Shown: positions 7,897-16,402, numbered from the stretch's first letter. The stretch is DNA of 37,500 nt from Opitutia bacterium (GCA_004558035.1 SFEJ01000031.1:1-37500); one strand, 5' to 3'. Numbers and translations are program-made. Notes: generated by a model not told the origin, from the sequence alone.

Positions 7897-8916
7897 TCAG
7901 CGTCCGGCTCGGCGCGCGCGCGCGGCGGGAACGCGCGGCGCGGGTTCGTCCGGGACGAGGCGCATTTCCGTGATCGGGCGCCGTTCGTTTTTGCGGTTGG
8001 AAATGAAGACCACGCGGTAGGTCCTGTCGGGGTCGAAGCGGCCGCGGAGCTTTTTCGCGCAGTCCTCGGAATCGAAGAGCGCGAACTCCTCGCGGAAATT
8101 CTGCGCGGAAAAGACGATTTCGCGGATGCGGATGCGCGGCGCGCCGTCCGCGGGAACGTCGGCGGCGGGGCGCGGGCGGACGCGCAGCAGGCGCCACGGC
8201 TGCGGGAAGCGCGCCGGGAAAGGCGATTTCGCCAGATCCTTCGCGGAAACGCTCTCCCAGCCCTTCAGCGTCGCGCGGTGCTCGCGGAAGGCGAAGTTGA
8301 GGAACTCCATCAGCGGCGGCGTCTCCGCGAGCGTGCGAAAGCCGTTCGGCAGCGTCGCGGGAACGGCGTCCTCGACGAAGGGATATTCGGCTTCGACGGT
8401 GCCGAAATGCGTCTCGGCGGGGAAGAGCACGCCGTCGTCGCCGACGATGAAGATCTTGCCGTCCGCGTCGCGGAAACGCGCGAGCGCGACGCGTTCCTCG
8501 AGCTCGACGCGGAGCGCGTCGCCGTCGTCGCGGGAAACGCGCGCGCGGCGGATCTGCGGATAGGATTCGAGCTTCTTGCGCAGGGCGCTCACGCTGACGT
8601 CGGCGCCGCTTTCGCCGACGCCGGAAAAGGCGCGCACCCAGGCTTCGTCGAGCGCGCCGTCCGTCGTCAGATTCAGCCGCGCGATGCGGATTCTCCGCCC
8701 GGAATCGTCGCCGCCGTTGGCGAGACGCTCCGCGACGACGGCGGTGAGCAGGATCATCGCGAGCGCGGACGCCGCCACGCCGAAGGCCCGCCGGAACGAA
8801 CGCCACCAGAGCTTCTTCGCCGAGCCGGTGTCGCCGATCTTCACGATCTGGGGAATTGTTCTGCGCCAGTCAGGAACGGCGGCCTTCCCGCGGGACTTTT
8901 TTTTCCTGAAAAACAT
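7897..8916 (-). CDS. ftsQ: Cell-division protein FtsQ/DivIB-like
   Basis: A 339-residue single-pass protein of the divisome. A basic cytoplasmic N-terminus is followed by one membrane helix (about residues 45-63, ASALAMILLTAVVAERL). A POTRA-like region then contains VSVSALRKKLESYPQIRRAR and VELEERVALARF, the usual FtsQ pattern in which short strands precede a 'vs.drp..' segment. It ends in a low-complexity Arg/Ala/Pro tail. ATG 8916 was chosen because it gives the typical short basic N-terminus; earlier in-frame starts add an implausible extension. It is the first gene of ftsQ-ftsA-ftsZ and shares a 115-base divergent region with the sulfatase gene. The family is weakly conserved, so part of the call rests on position. 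Confidence 0.85.
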   Translation of the reverse strand: MFFRKKKSRGKAAVPDWRRTIPQIVKIGDTGSAKKLWWRSFRRAFGVAASALAMILLTAVVAERLANGGDDSGRRIRIARLNLTTDGALDEAWVRAFSGVGESGADVSVSALRKKLESYPQIRRARVSRDDGDALRVELEERVALARFRDADGKIFIVGDDGVLFPAETHFGTVEAEYPFVEDAVPATLPNGFRTLAETPPLMEFLNFAFREHRATLKGWESVSAKDLAKSPFPARFPQPWRLLRVRPRPAADVPADGAPRIRIREIVFSAQNFREEFALFDSEDCAKKLRGRFDPDRTYRVVFISNRKNERRPITEMRLVPDEPAPRVPAARARRAGR

Positions 8917-9019
8917 TTTCGCTGAACAGTAGCGCGGGCGGGAACGCTCCGCAAGAGGAATGCCGGAGTCCGTCCCCGCCGCCGCGAAAATTTTCTCGCG
9001 GGAACGCGCGCGGAGCGGG

Positions 9020-9025
9020 CATAAT
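9020..9025 (+). promoter_or_regulatory. -10-like hexamer placed for a leaderless sulfatase mRNA
   Basis: CATAAT ends six bases before ATG 9032. If it is a -10 box, transcription would begin at or within a base or two of the start codon, and no Shine-Dalgarno is present. There is no good -35. Confidence 0.3.
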
Positions 9026-9031
9026 GCCGGC

Positions 9032-10567
9032 ATGAAAATCTCCCCCGTGCTCGCCTGCGCCCTTTCCGTATTCGCCGCCGCTTCCGCGTTCGCCGAAACG
9101 CCCGCCGTTCCCGCGGAGCGCCCGAACGTCATCGTCCTCATCGCGGACGACCTCGGCTACGGCGACGTTTCCGCCTACGGCTCGACGCTGCGGACGCCGA
9201 ATTTCGACCGCCTCGCGGCGAACGGTCTGCGCTTCAGCCGGGGCTACGCCGCGTCCGCCACGAGCTCGCCGAGCCGCTACGCGCTGCTCACGGGCGTTTA
9301 TCCGTGGCGTTCCCGCGTGAACATTCTGCCTGGCGATTCGCCGCTCATCATTCCGACGGACAAGCCGACGATCGCGACGATGTTCCGCGACCTCGGCTAC
9401 GCGACCGCCGCCGTCGGCAAGTGGCACCTCGGGCTCGGCAAGGGCGATTCCGACTGGAACCGGCCCGTCGCGCCCGGTCCGCGCGAAATCGGCTTCGACC
9501 ATTCCTACATCATGGCGGCGACGAACGACCGCGTGCCCTGCGTCTATTTCTCGAACGGGAGTGTCGTCGGGCTCGATCCCGCCGACCCGATCCGCGTGAG
9601 CTACCGCAAGAATTTCCCCGGCGAGCCGACGGGAAAATCCAATCCCGAACTGCTCAAGATGCGGCCCTCGCCGAATCACGGGCACGCCGATTCCATCGTG
9701 AACGGCATCTCGCGCATCGGCTTCATGAAGGGCGGCGCGAAGGCGCGCTGGGTGGACGAGGAGATGGCGGGCGTGTTCACGCGCGAGGCGCACGCCTTCA
9801 TCGGCTCCGCGAAAAAATCCGGCTGGCCGTTCTTCCTTTACTACGCGCTGCACCAGCCGCACGTGCCGCGCGCGCCGCACGCGAAATTCGTCGGCAAGTC
9901 CGGGCTCGGGCCGCGCGGCGACGCCGTGCTCGAGGCGGACGCGCAGGTCGGCGAGCTGCTCGATTTTCTCCGCGCCGAAAAGCTCGACGAGAACACGATC
10001 ATCGTCTTCACCAGCGACAACGGTCCCGTGCTCGACGACGGCTACGCGGACGACGCCGTGCGCCTCGCGCGGGAGAAGAACTACAGCCCCGCGGGCGCGC
10101 TGCGCGGCGGCAAATACAGCCTGTTCGAAGGCGGCACGCGCGTGCCCTTCGTCGTGAGCTGGCCGGGGAAGATCGCGCCCGGCGTCTCCGACGTTCCCGT
10201 GGCGCAGCTCGATCTTTTCGCGAGCTTCGCCGCGCTCGTCGGCGGGAGCGTTCCCGCGGAGACGGATTCGCAGAATCATCTCGACGTGCTGCTCGGCGCG
10301 AACAAGACCGCCGGGCGCGAGAACTTCGTCGTCGAGGCGACGGGGCGGCTCGCGTTCCGCGAAGGCGACCACGTCTTCATTCCCGCGCACAAGGGCGCGA
10401 AAATCGCCTGGCTGACGGGCGTCGAAAACGGCAACGACGAGCGCGACGCGCTCTACGACCTTTCCGGCGCGGACGACGGCCAGCGCGACAACCTCGCCGA
10501 AAAGCTCCCGGAAAAAGCCGCCGCCATGCGCGAGAAGATGCTCTCCCTCACCGGCGGCAGAATCTGA
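9032..10567 (+). CDS. Arylsulfatase-type sulfatase (serine-type), exported
   Basis: A 511-residue sulfatase of the alkaline phosphatase superfamily, which hydrolyses sulfate esters, probably on glycans. A signal peptide occupies about residues 1-21. VIVLIADDLGYGD (33-45) carries the Ca-binding Asp pair. The maturation motif is S-S-P-S-R at 78-82, so Ser78 rather than Cys would be converted to formylglycine; this type is matured by a radical-SAM anSME enzyme. GKWHLG and TSDNGPV are further active-site motifs. Periplasmic or exported location is expected. It stands alone, divergent from ftsQ, and an inverted octad array begins at its stop codon. Substrate cannot be told from sequence alone; mucin or other host or algal glycans are usual for this lineage. 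Confidence 0.92.
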   Translation: MKISPVLACALSVFAAASAFAETPAVPAERPNVIVLIADDLGYGDVSAYGSTLRTPNFDRLAANGLRFSRGYAASATSSPSRYALLTGVYPWRSRVNILPGDSPLIIPTDKPTIATMFRDLGYATAAVGKWHLGLGKGDSDWNRPVAPGPREIGFDHSYIMAATNDRVPCVYFSNGSVVGLDPADPIRVSYRKNFPGEPTGKSNPELLKMRPSPNHGHADSIVNGISRIGFMKGGAKARWVDEEMAGVFTREAHAFIGSAKKSGWPFFLYYALHQPHVPRAPHAKFVGKSGLGPRGDAVLEADAQVGELLDFLRAEKLDENTIIVFTSDNGPVLDDGYADDAVRLAREKNYSPAGALRGGKYSLFEGGTRVPFVVSWPGKIAPGVSDVPVAQLDLFASFAALVGGSVPAETDSQNHLDVLLGANKTAGRENFVVEATGRLAFREGDHVFIPAHKGAKIAWLTGVENGNDERDALYDLSGADDGQRDNLAEKLPEKAAAMREKMLSLTGGRI

Positions 10568-10623
10568 GGAGTTTAGGAGCGGAGGAGTTGAGGAGTAATT
10601 ACCTTTTCAACTCCTAAACTCCT
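10567..10623. repeat. Inverted octad array, possible terminator
   Basis: The unit AGGAGTT(T/G) or a close variant occurs four times at 10567-10598. After a short AT-rich spacer, the complement AACTCCTA/AACTCCTT follows. AGGAGTTTAGGAG (10567-10579) and CTCCTAAACTCCT (10611-10623) are perfect inverted copies, able to form a 13-bp stem. The left arm begins in the sulfatase stop codon. It may end the sulfatase transcript, although no T-tract follows. Confidence 0.75.
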
Positions 10624-10695
10624 TTCCGGACGCCCCGCGCCCTTTCCGCTCTTGCGGGGAGGCGCGGACGCGCTTATGGTTGTCGAATCGTAATT

Positions 10696-11187
10696 ATGCA
10701 GCCCAAGCTCAGCAGTCCGTTCAATCTCCGCGAGCGCTTGCGCGACCCGGATTCCCGCATCGGCGTCGTTCCGCTCGCGAGCGTGCTGCTCGTCGCGTTT
10801 TTTCTGTTCGCGATGACGTCGAAATACGTCTTCGCGCCGGGGCTGACGGTGGATCTCTCGGGCGACGGCGGGAACGCGGCGGAAGCTCCCGCGCGGGCGG
10901 AAGGCTTCGCGCTGCCCGTGCTCTCGGGCGCGCCGGACGGGAAGATCACGACGTCCATCATCACGGTGCGCAACGAATCGATGTTCATCTTCGACGGGCG
11001 GATTTTCCGCAGCGTGGACGCGGCGCTCCCGCCCGCGCCTCGGCTGAAGCCGGGCGAGCGCGGCGTGCTGCTGGCGCGCATGGACAAGAACACGAGCATT
11101 CAGGTGCTCTTCGATCTGGCGGAGGCCGCGCGCGACGCGGGTTTTTCCGCCATACAAATCGCCGGAGAAAGCGCCGGGCGCCGCTGA
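10696..11187 (+). CDS. ExbD/TolR-like protein lacking the membrane Asp
   Basis: A 163-residue protein with the ExbD/TolR layout: a short cytoplasmic N-terminus, one membrane helix (about 24-40, VVPLASVLLVAFFLFAM), and a periplasmic domain ending in a segment (VLFDLAEAARDAGFSAIQIA) like the last helix-strand of ExbD. In ExbD/TolR the helix reads VPLIDVxLVLLIxF and its Asp carries protons for the ExbB/TolQ motor. Here that position is Ser29. No exbB/tolQ gene is nearby. The family is therefore recognised by fold pattern, but proton-driven function looks unlikely unless another residue substitutes. It leads a run of closely spaced genes (CPBP protease, OstA-like protein). Confidence 0.7.
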   Translation: MQPKLSSPFNLRERLRDPDSRIGVVPLASVLLVAFFLFAMTSKYVFAPGLTVDLSGDGGNAAEAPARAEGFALPVLSGAPDGKITTSIITVRNESMFIFDGRIFRSVDAALPPAPRLKPGERGVLLARMDKNTSIQVLFDLAEAARDAGFSAIQIAGESAGRR

Positions 11188-11208
11188 GCGCCGCCGCCCG
11201 TTCCCGCC

Positions 11209-11865
11209 ATGCCGCAAGATCCCTTCGGAGCGTTCTTCTACCTTTTCGTCGTCCTGTGGTTCATCCGCATGTGGGGACGCGACCTGCTCGAGGCGCGGGC
11301 GGATCCGGAGCAGATCGGGAAAGGCCTGCCGGGCGCGGCGCCCTGTCCGGCGTCGGCGATCGTCGTCGCCGTCGCGGGAACGCTCGCGCTGCTCGCCGCG
11401 GAAACGTACGGCGAAATCCGGCTCGGCATCGCGGACGAGCAGACGGACGTCTCGTGGTGCATGCTGCCCGCGTTCGTCGCCGCGGCGTTCGCGGAAGAGT
11501 TCGTGTTCCGCGGCTTTCTCGTCGTCGAGTCGCGCGGCGCGGCGGCGAAATGGCTTTCCGTCGTCGCGTTTTCGGCGCTCTTCGCGCTCGTGCATCCGTA
11601 TCTGTGGAGCTTCGACTGGGACGCCGCGGGGGAAGACGCCTCGCTGTTCGCGCGCGTCGCGGAGGGCTTTTCGCCGCACTTCACGGGCAAGGCGTTCTTC
11701 ACGACGGCGTTCCTCTTCGCGGGTTCGCTGTGGTTCTACTTCGTCCGTTTCTTCCGGCTGAACCCGCACGCGTCGCTTCTGGCGCCGTTCGCGGCGCACC
11801 TCGCCAAAAATCTCGCCGTCTTCGCGGTCAAGCTCGCGCAGGGGCATGTCGTTTCCTTTTTCTGA
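11209..11865 (+). CDS. CPBP-family intramembrane glutamic protease (CAAX/Abi type)
   Basis: A 218-residue polytopic membrane protein. The three family motifs are present and in order: EEFVFR (Glu96, Glu97, Arg101), FALVH (His129) and HLAKN (His197, Asn201). These form the membrane-embedded active site of type II CAAX proteases and bacterial CPBP proteins. About five hydrophobic segments are visible. The start lies 21 bases after the ExbD-like gene and the stop 13 bases before the best start of the OstA-like gene, so co-transcription is likely. Substrate unknown. Confidence 0.85.
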   Translation: MPQDPFGAFFYLFVVLWFIRMWGRDLLEARADPEQIGKGLPGAAPCPASAIVVAVAGTLALLAAETYGEIRLGIADEQTDVSWCMLPAFVAAAFAEEFVFRGFLVVESRGAAAKWLSVVAFSALFALVHPYLWSFDWDAAGEDASLFARVAEGFSPHFTGKAFFTTAFLFAGSLWFYFVRFFRLNPHASLLAPFAAHLAKNLAVFAVKLAQGHVVSFF

Positions 11866-11878
11866 CGTTTCCGCCGCC

Positions 11879-14368
11879 ATGATTTTCCGAAATTTCCGAT
11901 TCGCGCCTTTCGCTCTCGCCGCTCTGCTCACGTGCGGCGTTCCCGCGGAAAGTTCCGCCGAAAACCGCATCGACGTGAAGTTCGTCGAGAACCTCACGCT
12001 CGCCGGCTACGGCAAAAAGGACGACGCGCTGAAATGGGCGATCGACGCCGAGCGCGCCGAGCTCCGCCGCGAAAGCGCTCCCGCCGGCAAGGACCCGCTC
12101 AAGAACGGCGTCTGGGACGTGCGCGAGCTGACGGTGCAGACCTTCGCAGACGGCCGCGCGAGCGTGACCGTATCGAGCCCGACCGCGGTGTTCTCGCCGG
12201 TCGAACGCCGCGCGGAAAGCGACGCCCGCGTCTCCGTGAGCGACGCCCAGGGGCGCTTTTCCGTCTCCGGCAAAGGCTGGTTCTGGCAGTGCGACCGCAA
12301 GGACGACGCCAACGCGATCGCCGTGCGCGACGAAGTCGTCGTCAAGCTCTACGACGCCGAAAAGCCCGCGCGGGAAATCACCGTCACGTCCGCGTCGCTG
12401 CACATCGCGCTGCGCGACGAGGAGACCGTGCTCACCTTCAGCGGCGCCAAAAACCGCCCGACGATTGTCGTGCAGGGCGAGACGAAGACTTTCTGCGACG
12501 TGCTCGAAATCGTCGTTCCCGCCGACGCCTCGCAGATCGAGGACGCCTCCGCCGCGCGCGCGTCCGCGAAGACCGGCGACGGCGACGCCTCCGAGGCGGA
12601 CGCGCTGAAGCGCATCGAAAAAATCTCCGGCGTCGGGAACGCCCGCATCCGCAGCGGCGCGCGCGAAGTCCGCGGAGACGCCGTCGACTTCACTCCGGAC
12701 TCGAACAGCTTCCGCGTGCGCGGGAACGTCGTGTTCGACGACCGGAGCGCGGCGCTCGAAGTCCGCGGCGACGAGGCGGTCGGCTTCATGCGCGAAGACG
12801 GCAAAAAGCTCCTGCTCGAAAAAATCGTCGTGACGGGCGCGCCGGGCGTTCCCGTCGCCGTCGAGACCGCGTCGCTGGAAAACCGCAGAGCCGGCGCCCG
12901 CGACCGCGCGAAGTTCACGGGCAAAAAACTTTCCGTCCTGCTCGACGACGAGACCGAGACGCGCATTCTGTTCGAGGAGAACGTCCGCGTGAACGACAGG
13001 ACCGTGCGCCTGCGCTGCGACGAGCTCGACGTGCGCGCGCGCCGCGAAGCCGAAGGACGCGAGCGCCTCGCCGCCGTCCGCGAAATCCGCGCCCGCGGGA
13101 ACGTGAAGGCGACGCAGGACGGCCGCGAAATCGACTGCGGCGAAGCGCGCATTCTCCCCGGCGACGGCAGGACGACGCTGACGGGCGCGCCGCGCGTGAG
13201 CGTTCCCGCGCAGCGTTTCGCGCTCGCCGGCCACCGCTGCGAAATCTTTCACGACGCGAAGCGCGTCGAAGTTTTCCGCGACGAGGCGGACGCGGCCTCG
13301 CGCGTGACGGCGACGCTCGGCGCCGGCGGGAACGGCGCCGCGGAAACGACGCTGAGCGGAGAATTTCTCGAAGTCGAGCCCGACGCCTCCGCGCCGGAAA
13401 AATTCGCCGTCTTCGCGCTCGAAGGCGACGTGACGCTGCGCTCGCTTTCGCGCGAACTCGAAGGCGCGTGCGCGCGGCTCGTCGCCTTCTGCGACGTCGA
13501 AAAGACGAAGGCGAAAAACGCCGCGGGAACGCGCGGACGCAAAAGCGCCGGCGGGAACGGCGAGCTCGACGCCGTCAGGAAAATCGAGGCGTTCGGGAAC
13601 GTCCGCCTGCGCAAGGGCGAGACGGAGATTTCCGGCGGCAAGGCGCTGATCTTCAACGACGTCGTCGTCGAGGAATGGAACGAAACGGACGCCGCCGCCG
13701 TGCCCGGCGGAGCGACGAAGATCGTCGTGCTTCCCGAAGACGGCGCGGACGGAATCGCCGATTCGCGCCCGCGCGTCGAGCTGCCGCGCACGCGTTCCGC
13801 CGACGCGCTGACGCTTCCGCTGCCCGGCTCCGACGCCGCGAAGAAGCGGACGGCGCGCGACGCGGGAACGATCGTCGCGCGCGGGGACGCGCTCGAGGCG
13901 ATCGCGGACGACGCCGGGCGGCGCCTGCGCTTCTGGCTGCGCGGGAACGTCTCGCTGGAGACGGCGGACGGCGTCTGCGCGGGCGAAGAGCTCGAGGCGG
14001 AGGCACGCCGCGCCGACGCGGATTCGCCGTTCGAGCCCGAGGCGCTTTTCTGCCGCCGCGACGTGCGCGTGACGCGCGGGGACGCGACGGCGAGCGGCGA
14101 CCTGCTCGAAATTTTCCCGAAAAAGCAGATCGGATTTCTCGTCGGGAACGCGCGGATGGAATCGCCGAAATTCGGCGTGACCGTTCCCGGCAAATCCGCG
14201 GGCGACCGTTTCGTGCTCGACCTGGCGAAGAGCGAAGTGCGCATCGAAACCGATCCGCGCCTGCTCGAAGGCAATCCCGCGCAGGTCGCGACGCCGCGCA
14301 CGCTCCTGCCGAAGGGCGTCGGCGAACGCTTCGAGGAGCGCTTCGGCAAATCGCGGAAGCGCCCGTGA
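11879..14368 (+). CDS. Large OstA/LptA-like periplasmic protein
   Basis: An 829-residue exported protein with signal peptide at about residues 1-27 (FRFAPFALAALLTCGVPAES). The mature part is an array of beta-strand repeats of the OstA/LptA type, with phrases such as GNARIRSGAREVRGDAVDF, RVRGNVVFDD, RARGNVKATQDGREI and GNVRLRKGETEISGGKALIF. In LptA, LptC and the LptD N-domain this fold carries lipopolysaccharide across the periplasm. It is several times longer than LptA and shows no obvious LptD-like outer-membrane barrel region, so it could be an extended bridge or a multi-domain relative. ATG 11879 was chosen because it starts directly at the signal peptide; ATG 11846 would overlap the upstream gene. 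The gene is very rich in the GGGAACG motif (about 15 copies). Confidence 0.75.
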   Translation: MIFRNFRFAPFALAALLTCGVPAESSAENRIDVKFVENLTLAGYGKKDDALKWAIDAERAELRRESAPAGKDPLKNGVWDVRELTVQTFADGRASVTVSSPTAVFSPVERRAESDARVSVSDAQGRFSVSGKGWFWQCDRKDDANAIAVRDEVVVKLYDAEKPAREITVTSASLHIALRDEETVLTFSGAKNRPTIVVQGETKTFCDVLEIVVPADASQIEDASAARASAKTGDGDASEADALKRIEKISGVGNARIRSGAREVRGDAVDFTPDSNSFRVRGNVVFDDRSAALEVRGDEAVGFMREDGKKLLLEKIVVTGAPGVPVAVETASLENRRAGARDRAKFTGKKLSVLLDDETETRILFEENVRVNDRTVRLRCDELDVRARREAEGRERLAAVREIRARGNVKATQDGREIDCGEARILPGDGRTTLTGAPRVSVPAQRFALAGHRCEIFHDAKRVEVFRDEADAASRVTATLGAGGNGAAETTLSGEFLEVEPDASAPEKFAVFALEGDVTLRSLSRELEGACARLVAFCDVEKTKAKNAAGTRGRKSAGGNGELDAVRKIEAFGNVRLRKGETEISGGKALIFNDVVVEEWNETDAAAVPGGATKIVVLPEDGADGIADSRPRVELPRTRSADALTLPLPGSDAAKKRTARDAGTIVARGDALEAIADDAGRRLRFWLRGNVSLETADGVCAGEELEAEARRADADSPFEPEALFCRRDVRVTRGDATASGDLLEIFPKKQIGFLVGNARMESPKFGVTVPGKSAGDRFVLDLAKSEVRIETDPRLLEGNPAQVATPRTLLPKGVGERFEERFGKSRKRP

Positions 14369-14419
14369 ACCCGTGCCGCGCGGACGATTTTTCTCAACCG
14401 AAATTCATCACAAAAAAAC

Positions 14420-14758
14420 ATGTTCAACTTCAACATCAACCAGCAGGTCGTCACCTTTCTCAATCAGCGCTTCGGCGAAGTCGGCGAAGTGACGGCGTTC
14501 GATTTCAGTCGCGGGAACGTCTCGATTTCGCTCGCGCTCAAAGGCGAGCCGGAAGTCGTCACGCTCGAGGTCGCGGACCTGTGCTATTCCGTCTCCGACG
14601 GGAAAATGAATCTTCACTACTCGGAGCTGCGCGCCACGAAGCCGTGGGTGCAGGAAATCTTCCGGATGGTCAGCGAAAAGACGGGGCGGACGATTTCCTT
14701 CCCCGACAGCATGAAGCTGATGCCGCTGAAGATGCTGCTGCCGAAGAAGAAAGCCTGA
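14420..14758 (+). CDS. Small conserved-looking protein of unknown function
   Basis: A 112-residue soluble protein without signal peptide, membrane segment or known motif. The N-terminal half looks beta-rich (VGEVTAFDFSRGNVSISLAL), the C-terminal half mixed, ending in a Lys-rich tail. It begins 51 bases after the OstA-like gene in the same direction and codon use matches its neighbours, so I take it as real. I do not recognise the family. Confidence 0.6.
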   Translation: MFNFNINQQVVTFLNQRFGEVGEVTAFDFSRGNVSISLALKGEPEVVTLEVADLCYSVSDGKMNLHYSELRATKPWVQEIFRMVSEKTGRTISFPDSMKLMPLKMLLPKKKA

Positions 14759-14803
14759 AATCAGGGGATTTTCCCGGAGAGGTTCAAAAATCCCGAACAC
14801 TTT

Positions 14804-14838
14804 CGTTAAGCTTTAAGCCTTAATCCTTAAGCTTTCGT
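14804..14838. repeat. Heptad array upstream of menF
   Basis: Tandem 7-mers of the type TTAAGCT/TTAAGCC/TTAATCC run from 14804 to about 14838. The same array is found in inverted orientation at the end of menF (16019-16046). They lie in the leader between the small unknown gene and menF. Confidence 0.8.
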
Positions 14839-14849
14839 TCCCGTCCGCC

Positions 14850-16025
14850 ATGCTTAGCCGATTCGCGTTCCCGCCGCAGCCGCCGGAAGTCTTTTCGGCG
14901 CTCGCGCGCGTTCCCGCCGAGACGAAATTTCTCGTCGAGAACCGTTCTCGCGGCGTCGCGGAAATGGGAATCGGCGAGCTCGGCGCCGACGCGCCCGGGA
15001 AGACGTTCCGCGCGATTTCCTTCGACGCGGCGGAGACGTTTTCGCTGCGCCCGAAGTGGGAGATTTCCCGCCGCGGGAACGCGGTTTTCGTCGCGCGCAA
15101 TCTCGCGGAGGGCGAACGCGCCGAGCCGGAGATGCTCCGCGCGGAGCTGGACGCGCTGCTCTCTCGCGTCGTTCCCGAAGGCGCGGAAAAAGTGCCGTCC
15201 ATTCCCCCGCCGCGCGAAATCGGCGGCGCCTGGTATCTGCCCGCGGCGCGGAAGATTCTCGACGAAATCGGCGCGGGAACGCTGCGCAAGCTCGTGCTCG
15301 CGCGCGCGATCGAAGCCCGCGCCGAAAGCCCGATTCCCGTCGCGCCGATTCTGGGCAAACTTCACGAGCGCTTCGAAAAAAACTGCACGATCTTCTGCGT
15401 CGCGCGCGCGGGGAAGACGTTTCTCGGCGCCTCGCCGGAGACGCTCGTGAGCCTGCGCGACGGCGCGCTTGAGACCGAGGCGCTCGCCGGCTCGATCCCG
15501 AATTTTCCCGGCGCGGACGTTCCCGTGCTCGGCGCGCGCCTGCTCGCCGACGACAAGGAACGGCGGGAACATCGCGCCGTCATCGACTTCATCGCGGAAA
15601 AACTGCGTCGGCTCGGCGCGGAGCCGGAATTTCCGGAAACGCCGGAAATCGTCGTGCTGCCGAACATTCTGCACCTGCGCACGCCGATCCGCGCGCGCGT
15701 TCCCGCGGGGCTCGGCGTGCTCGAATGCGTCGCGGCGCTGCACCCGACGCCCGCGATGTGCGGCGTTCCCGCGGAGGCGGCGCGCGCGGAAATCCTCGCG
15801 ACCGAGCCGTTCCCGCGCGGCGATTTCGCGGGGCCGCTCGGTTTCTTCGACGCGCGCGGCGAAGGCTTTTTCGCCGTCGGCATCCGCTGCGCGGAAATAA
15901 GCGGGAACGCGATCCGGCTCTTCGCGGGCTCCGGGCTCGTGGCGGGCAGCGTTCCCGAAAAGGAATTCCGCGAGATCGACAGCAAATTCTCCGCCGTCCT
16001 CGCGCACATCCAGGGGAAAGCTTAA
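14850..16025 (+). CDS. menF: Isochorismate synthase (menaquinone pathway)
   Basis: A 391-residue chorismate-binding enzyme that turns chorismate into isochorismate, the first step to menaquinone. The C-terminal two thirds carry the family motifs: RKLVLAR (146-152, Lys147 the likely general base), FLGASPETLV (191-200), ETEALAGS (208-215), DKERREHR (235-242), LHPTPAMCG (298-305), and GPLGFFDARGEGFFAVGIR with the GSG loop at 360-362. The N-terminal third is variable, as usual. EntC/DhbC for siderophores is a possible alternative, but no siderophore gene is nearby. No other men gene lies in the window. The last two codons and the stop are contributed by the heptad array at 16019. The gene is dense in GGGAACG copies (about 11). 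Confidence 0.88.
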   Translation: MLSRFAFPPQPPEVFSALARVPAETKFLVENRSRGVAEMGIGELGADAPGKTFRAISFDAAETFSLRPKWEISRRGNAVFVARNLAEGERAEPEMLRAELDALLSRVVPEGAEKVPSIPPPREIGGAWYLPAARKILDEIGAGTLRKLVLARAIEARAESPIPVAPILGKLHERFEKNCTIFCVARAGKTFLGASPETLVSLRDGALETEALAGSIPNFPGADVPVLGARLLADDKERREHRAVIDFIAEKLRRLGAEPEFPETPEIVVLPNILHLRTPIRARVPAGLGVLECVAALHPTPAMCGVPAEAARAEILATEPFPRGDFAGPLGFFDARGEGFFAVGIRCAEISGNAIRLFAGSGLVAGSVPEKEFREIDSKFSAVLAHIQGKA

Positions 16026-16057
16026 GGGTTAAAGCTTAAAGAGAGGTTCGTGCGGGA
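16019..16057. repeat. Heptad array at the menF stop codon
   Basis: AGCTTAA, GGGTTAA, AGCTTAA and AGAGAGG stand in tandem from 16019 to 16046, followed by TTCGTGCGGGA. The array includes the menF stop (16023-16025). Its inverted partner lies at 14804-14838. A closely related element with the same flank (TTTGTGCGGAA) is at 33718-33763. Confidence 0.8.
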
Positions 16058-16065
16058 GGGAACGC

Positions 16066-16326
16066 TCAGAAGCGCATGCGGAAATTCTTCCGTCCGCAGC
16101 GCGGGCAGGGGAGCTCGGCGTCGTCCGCGGGCTCGGGAGCGCCGCGTTTCGGCGCCGGCTCCAGATAAATCTTCCCGCAGCGCGTGCAGCAGTACACGGA
16201 ACGGACGCGTTCGCGGTCGAGCGTTTTGCGTTCCCGCCGCTGGTTCCAGAATTCGACGACGAGGAACGCCGCGACGGCGAGAACCGTGATCGCGGCGAAA
16301 AACGCTTCGATGTCCGTGGTGATCAT
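16066..16326 (-). CDS. Small single-pass membrane protein with zinc ribbon
   Basis: An 86-residue protein. An N-terminal membrane helix occupies about residues 8-25 (AFFAAITVLAVAAFLVVEF). A basic linker follows, then a zinc ribbon with CCTRCG and CPRCG separated by about 25 residues. The ribbon would face the cytoplasm or periplasm depending on topology; the N-out, positive-inside reading places it in the cytoplasm. It stands alone on the minus strand between the menF array and hmuV (76 bases downstream of hmuV). No known function. The two Cys pairs support it as a real gene. Confidence 0.65.
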   Translation of the reverse strand: MITTDIEAFFAAITVLAVAAFLVVEFWNQRRERKTLDRERVRSVYCCTRCGKIYLEPAPKRGAPEPADDAELPCPRCGRKNFRMRF

Positions 16327-16402
16327 CGGCGCGCATTTTCGGCGTTCCCGCGCGGAAAGGCAATTTTCGATTTTCGGGCGCCTCGTCCGTTCCCGCGCGT
16401 TT

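Noticed and set aside
8870..10390. Long minus-strand frame opposite the sulfatase
   Set aside because: No motif and low-complexity composition; the plus-strand frame has full sulfatase motifs.
11828..13252. Minus-strand frame of 474 codons opposite the OstA-like gene
   Set aside because: Composition typical of antisense GC-rich frames; no motif.
11932..14823. A 963-codon open frame overlapping the OstA-like gene in another frame
   Set aside because: Its product is almost all Arg, Ala and Gly, the usual outcome of GC-rich codons read out of frame; the overlapping frame has a signal peptide and family repeats.
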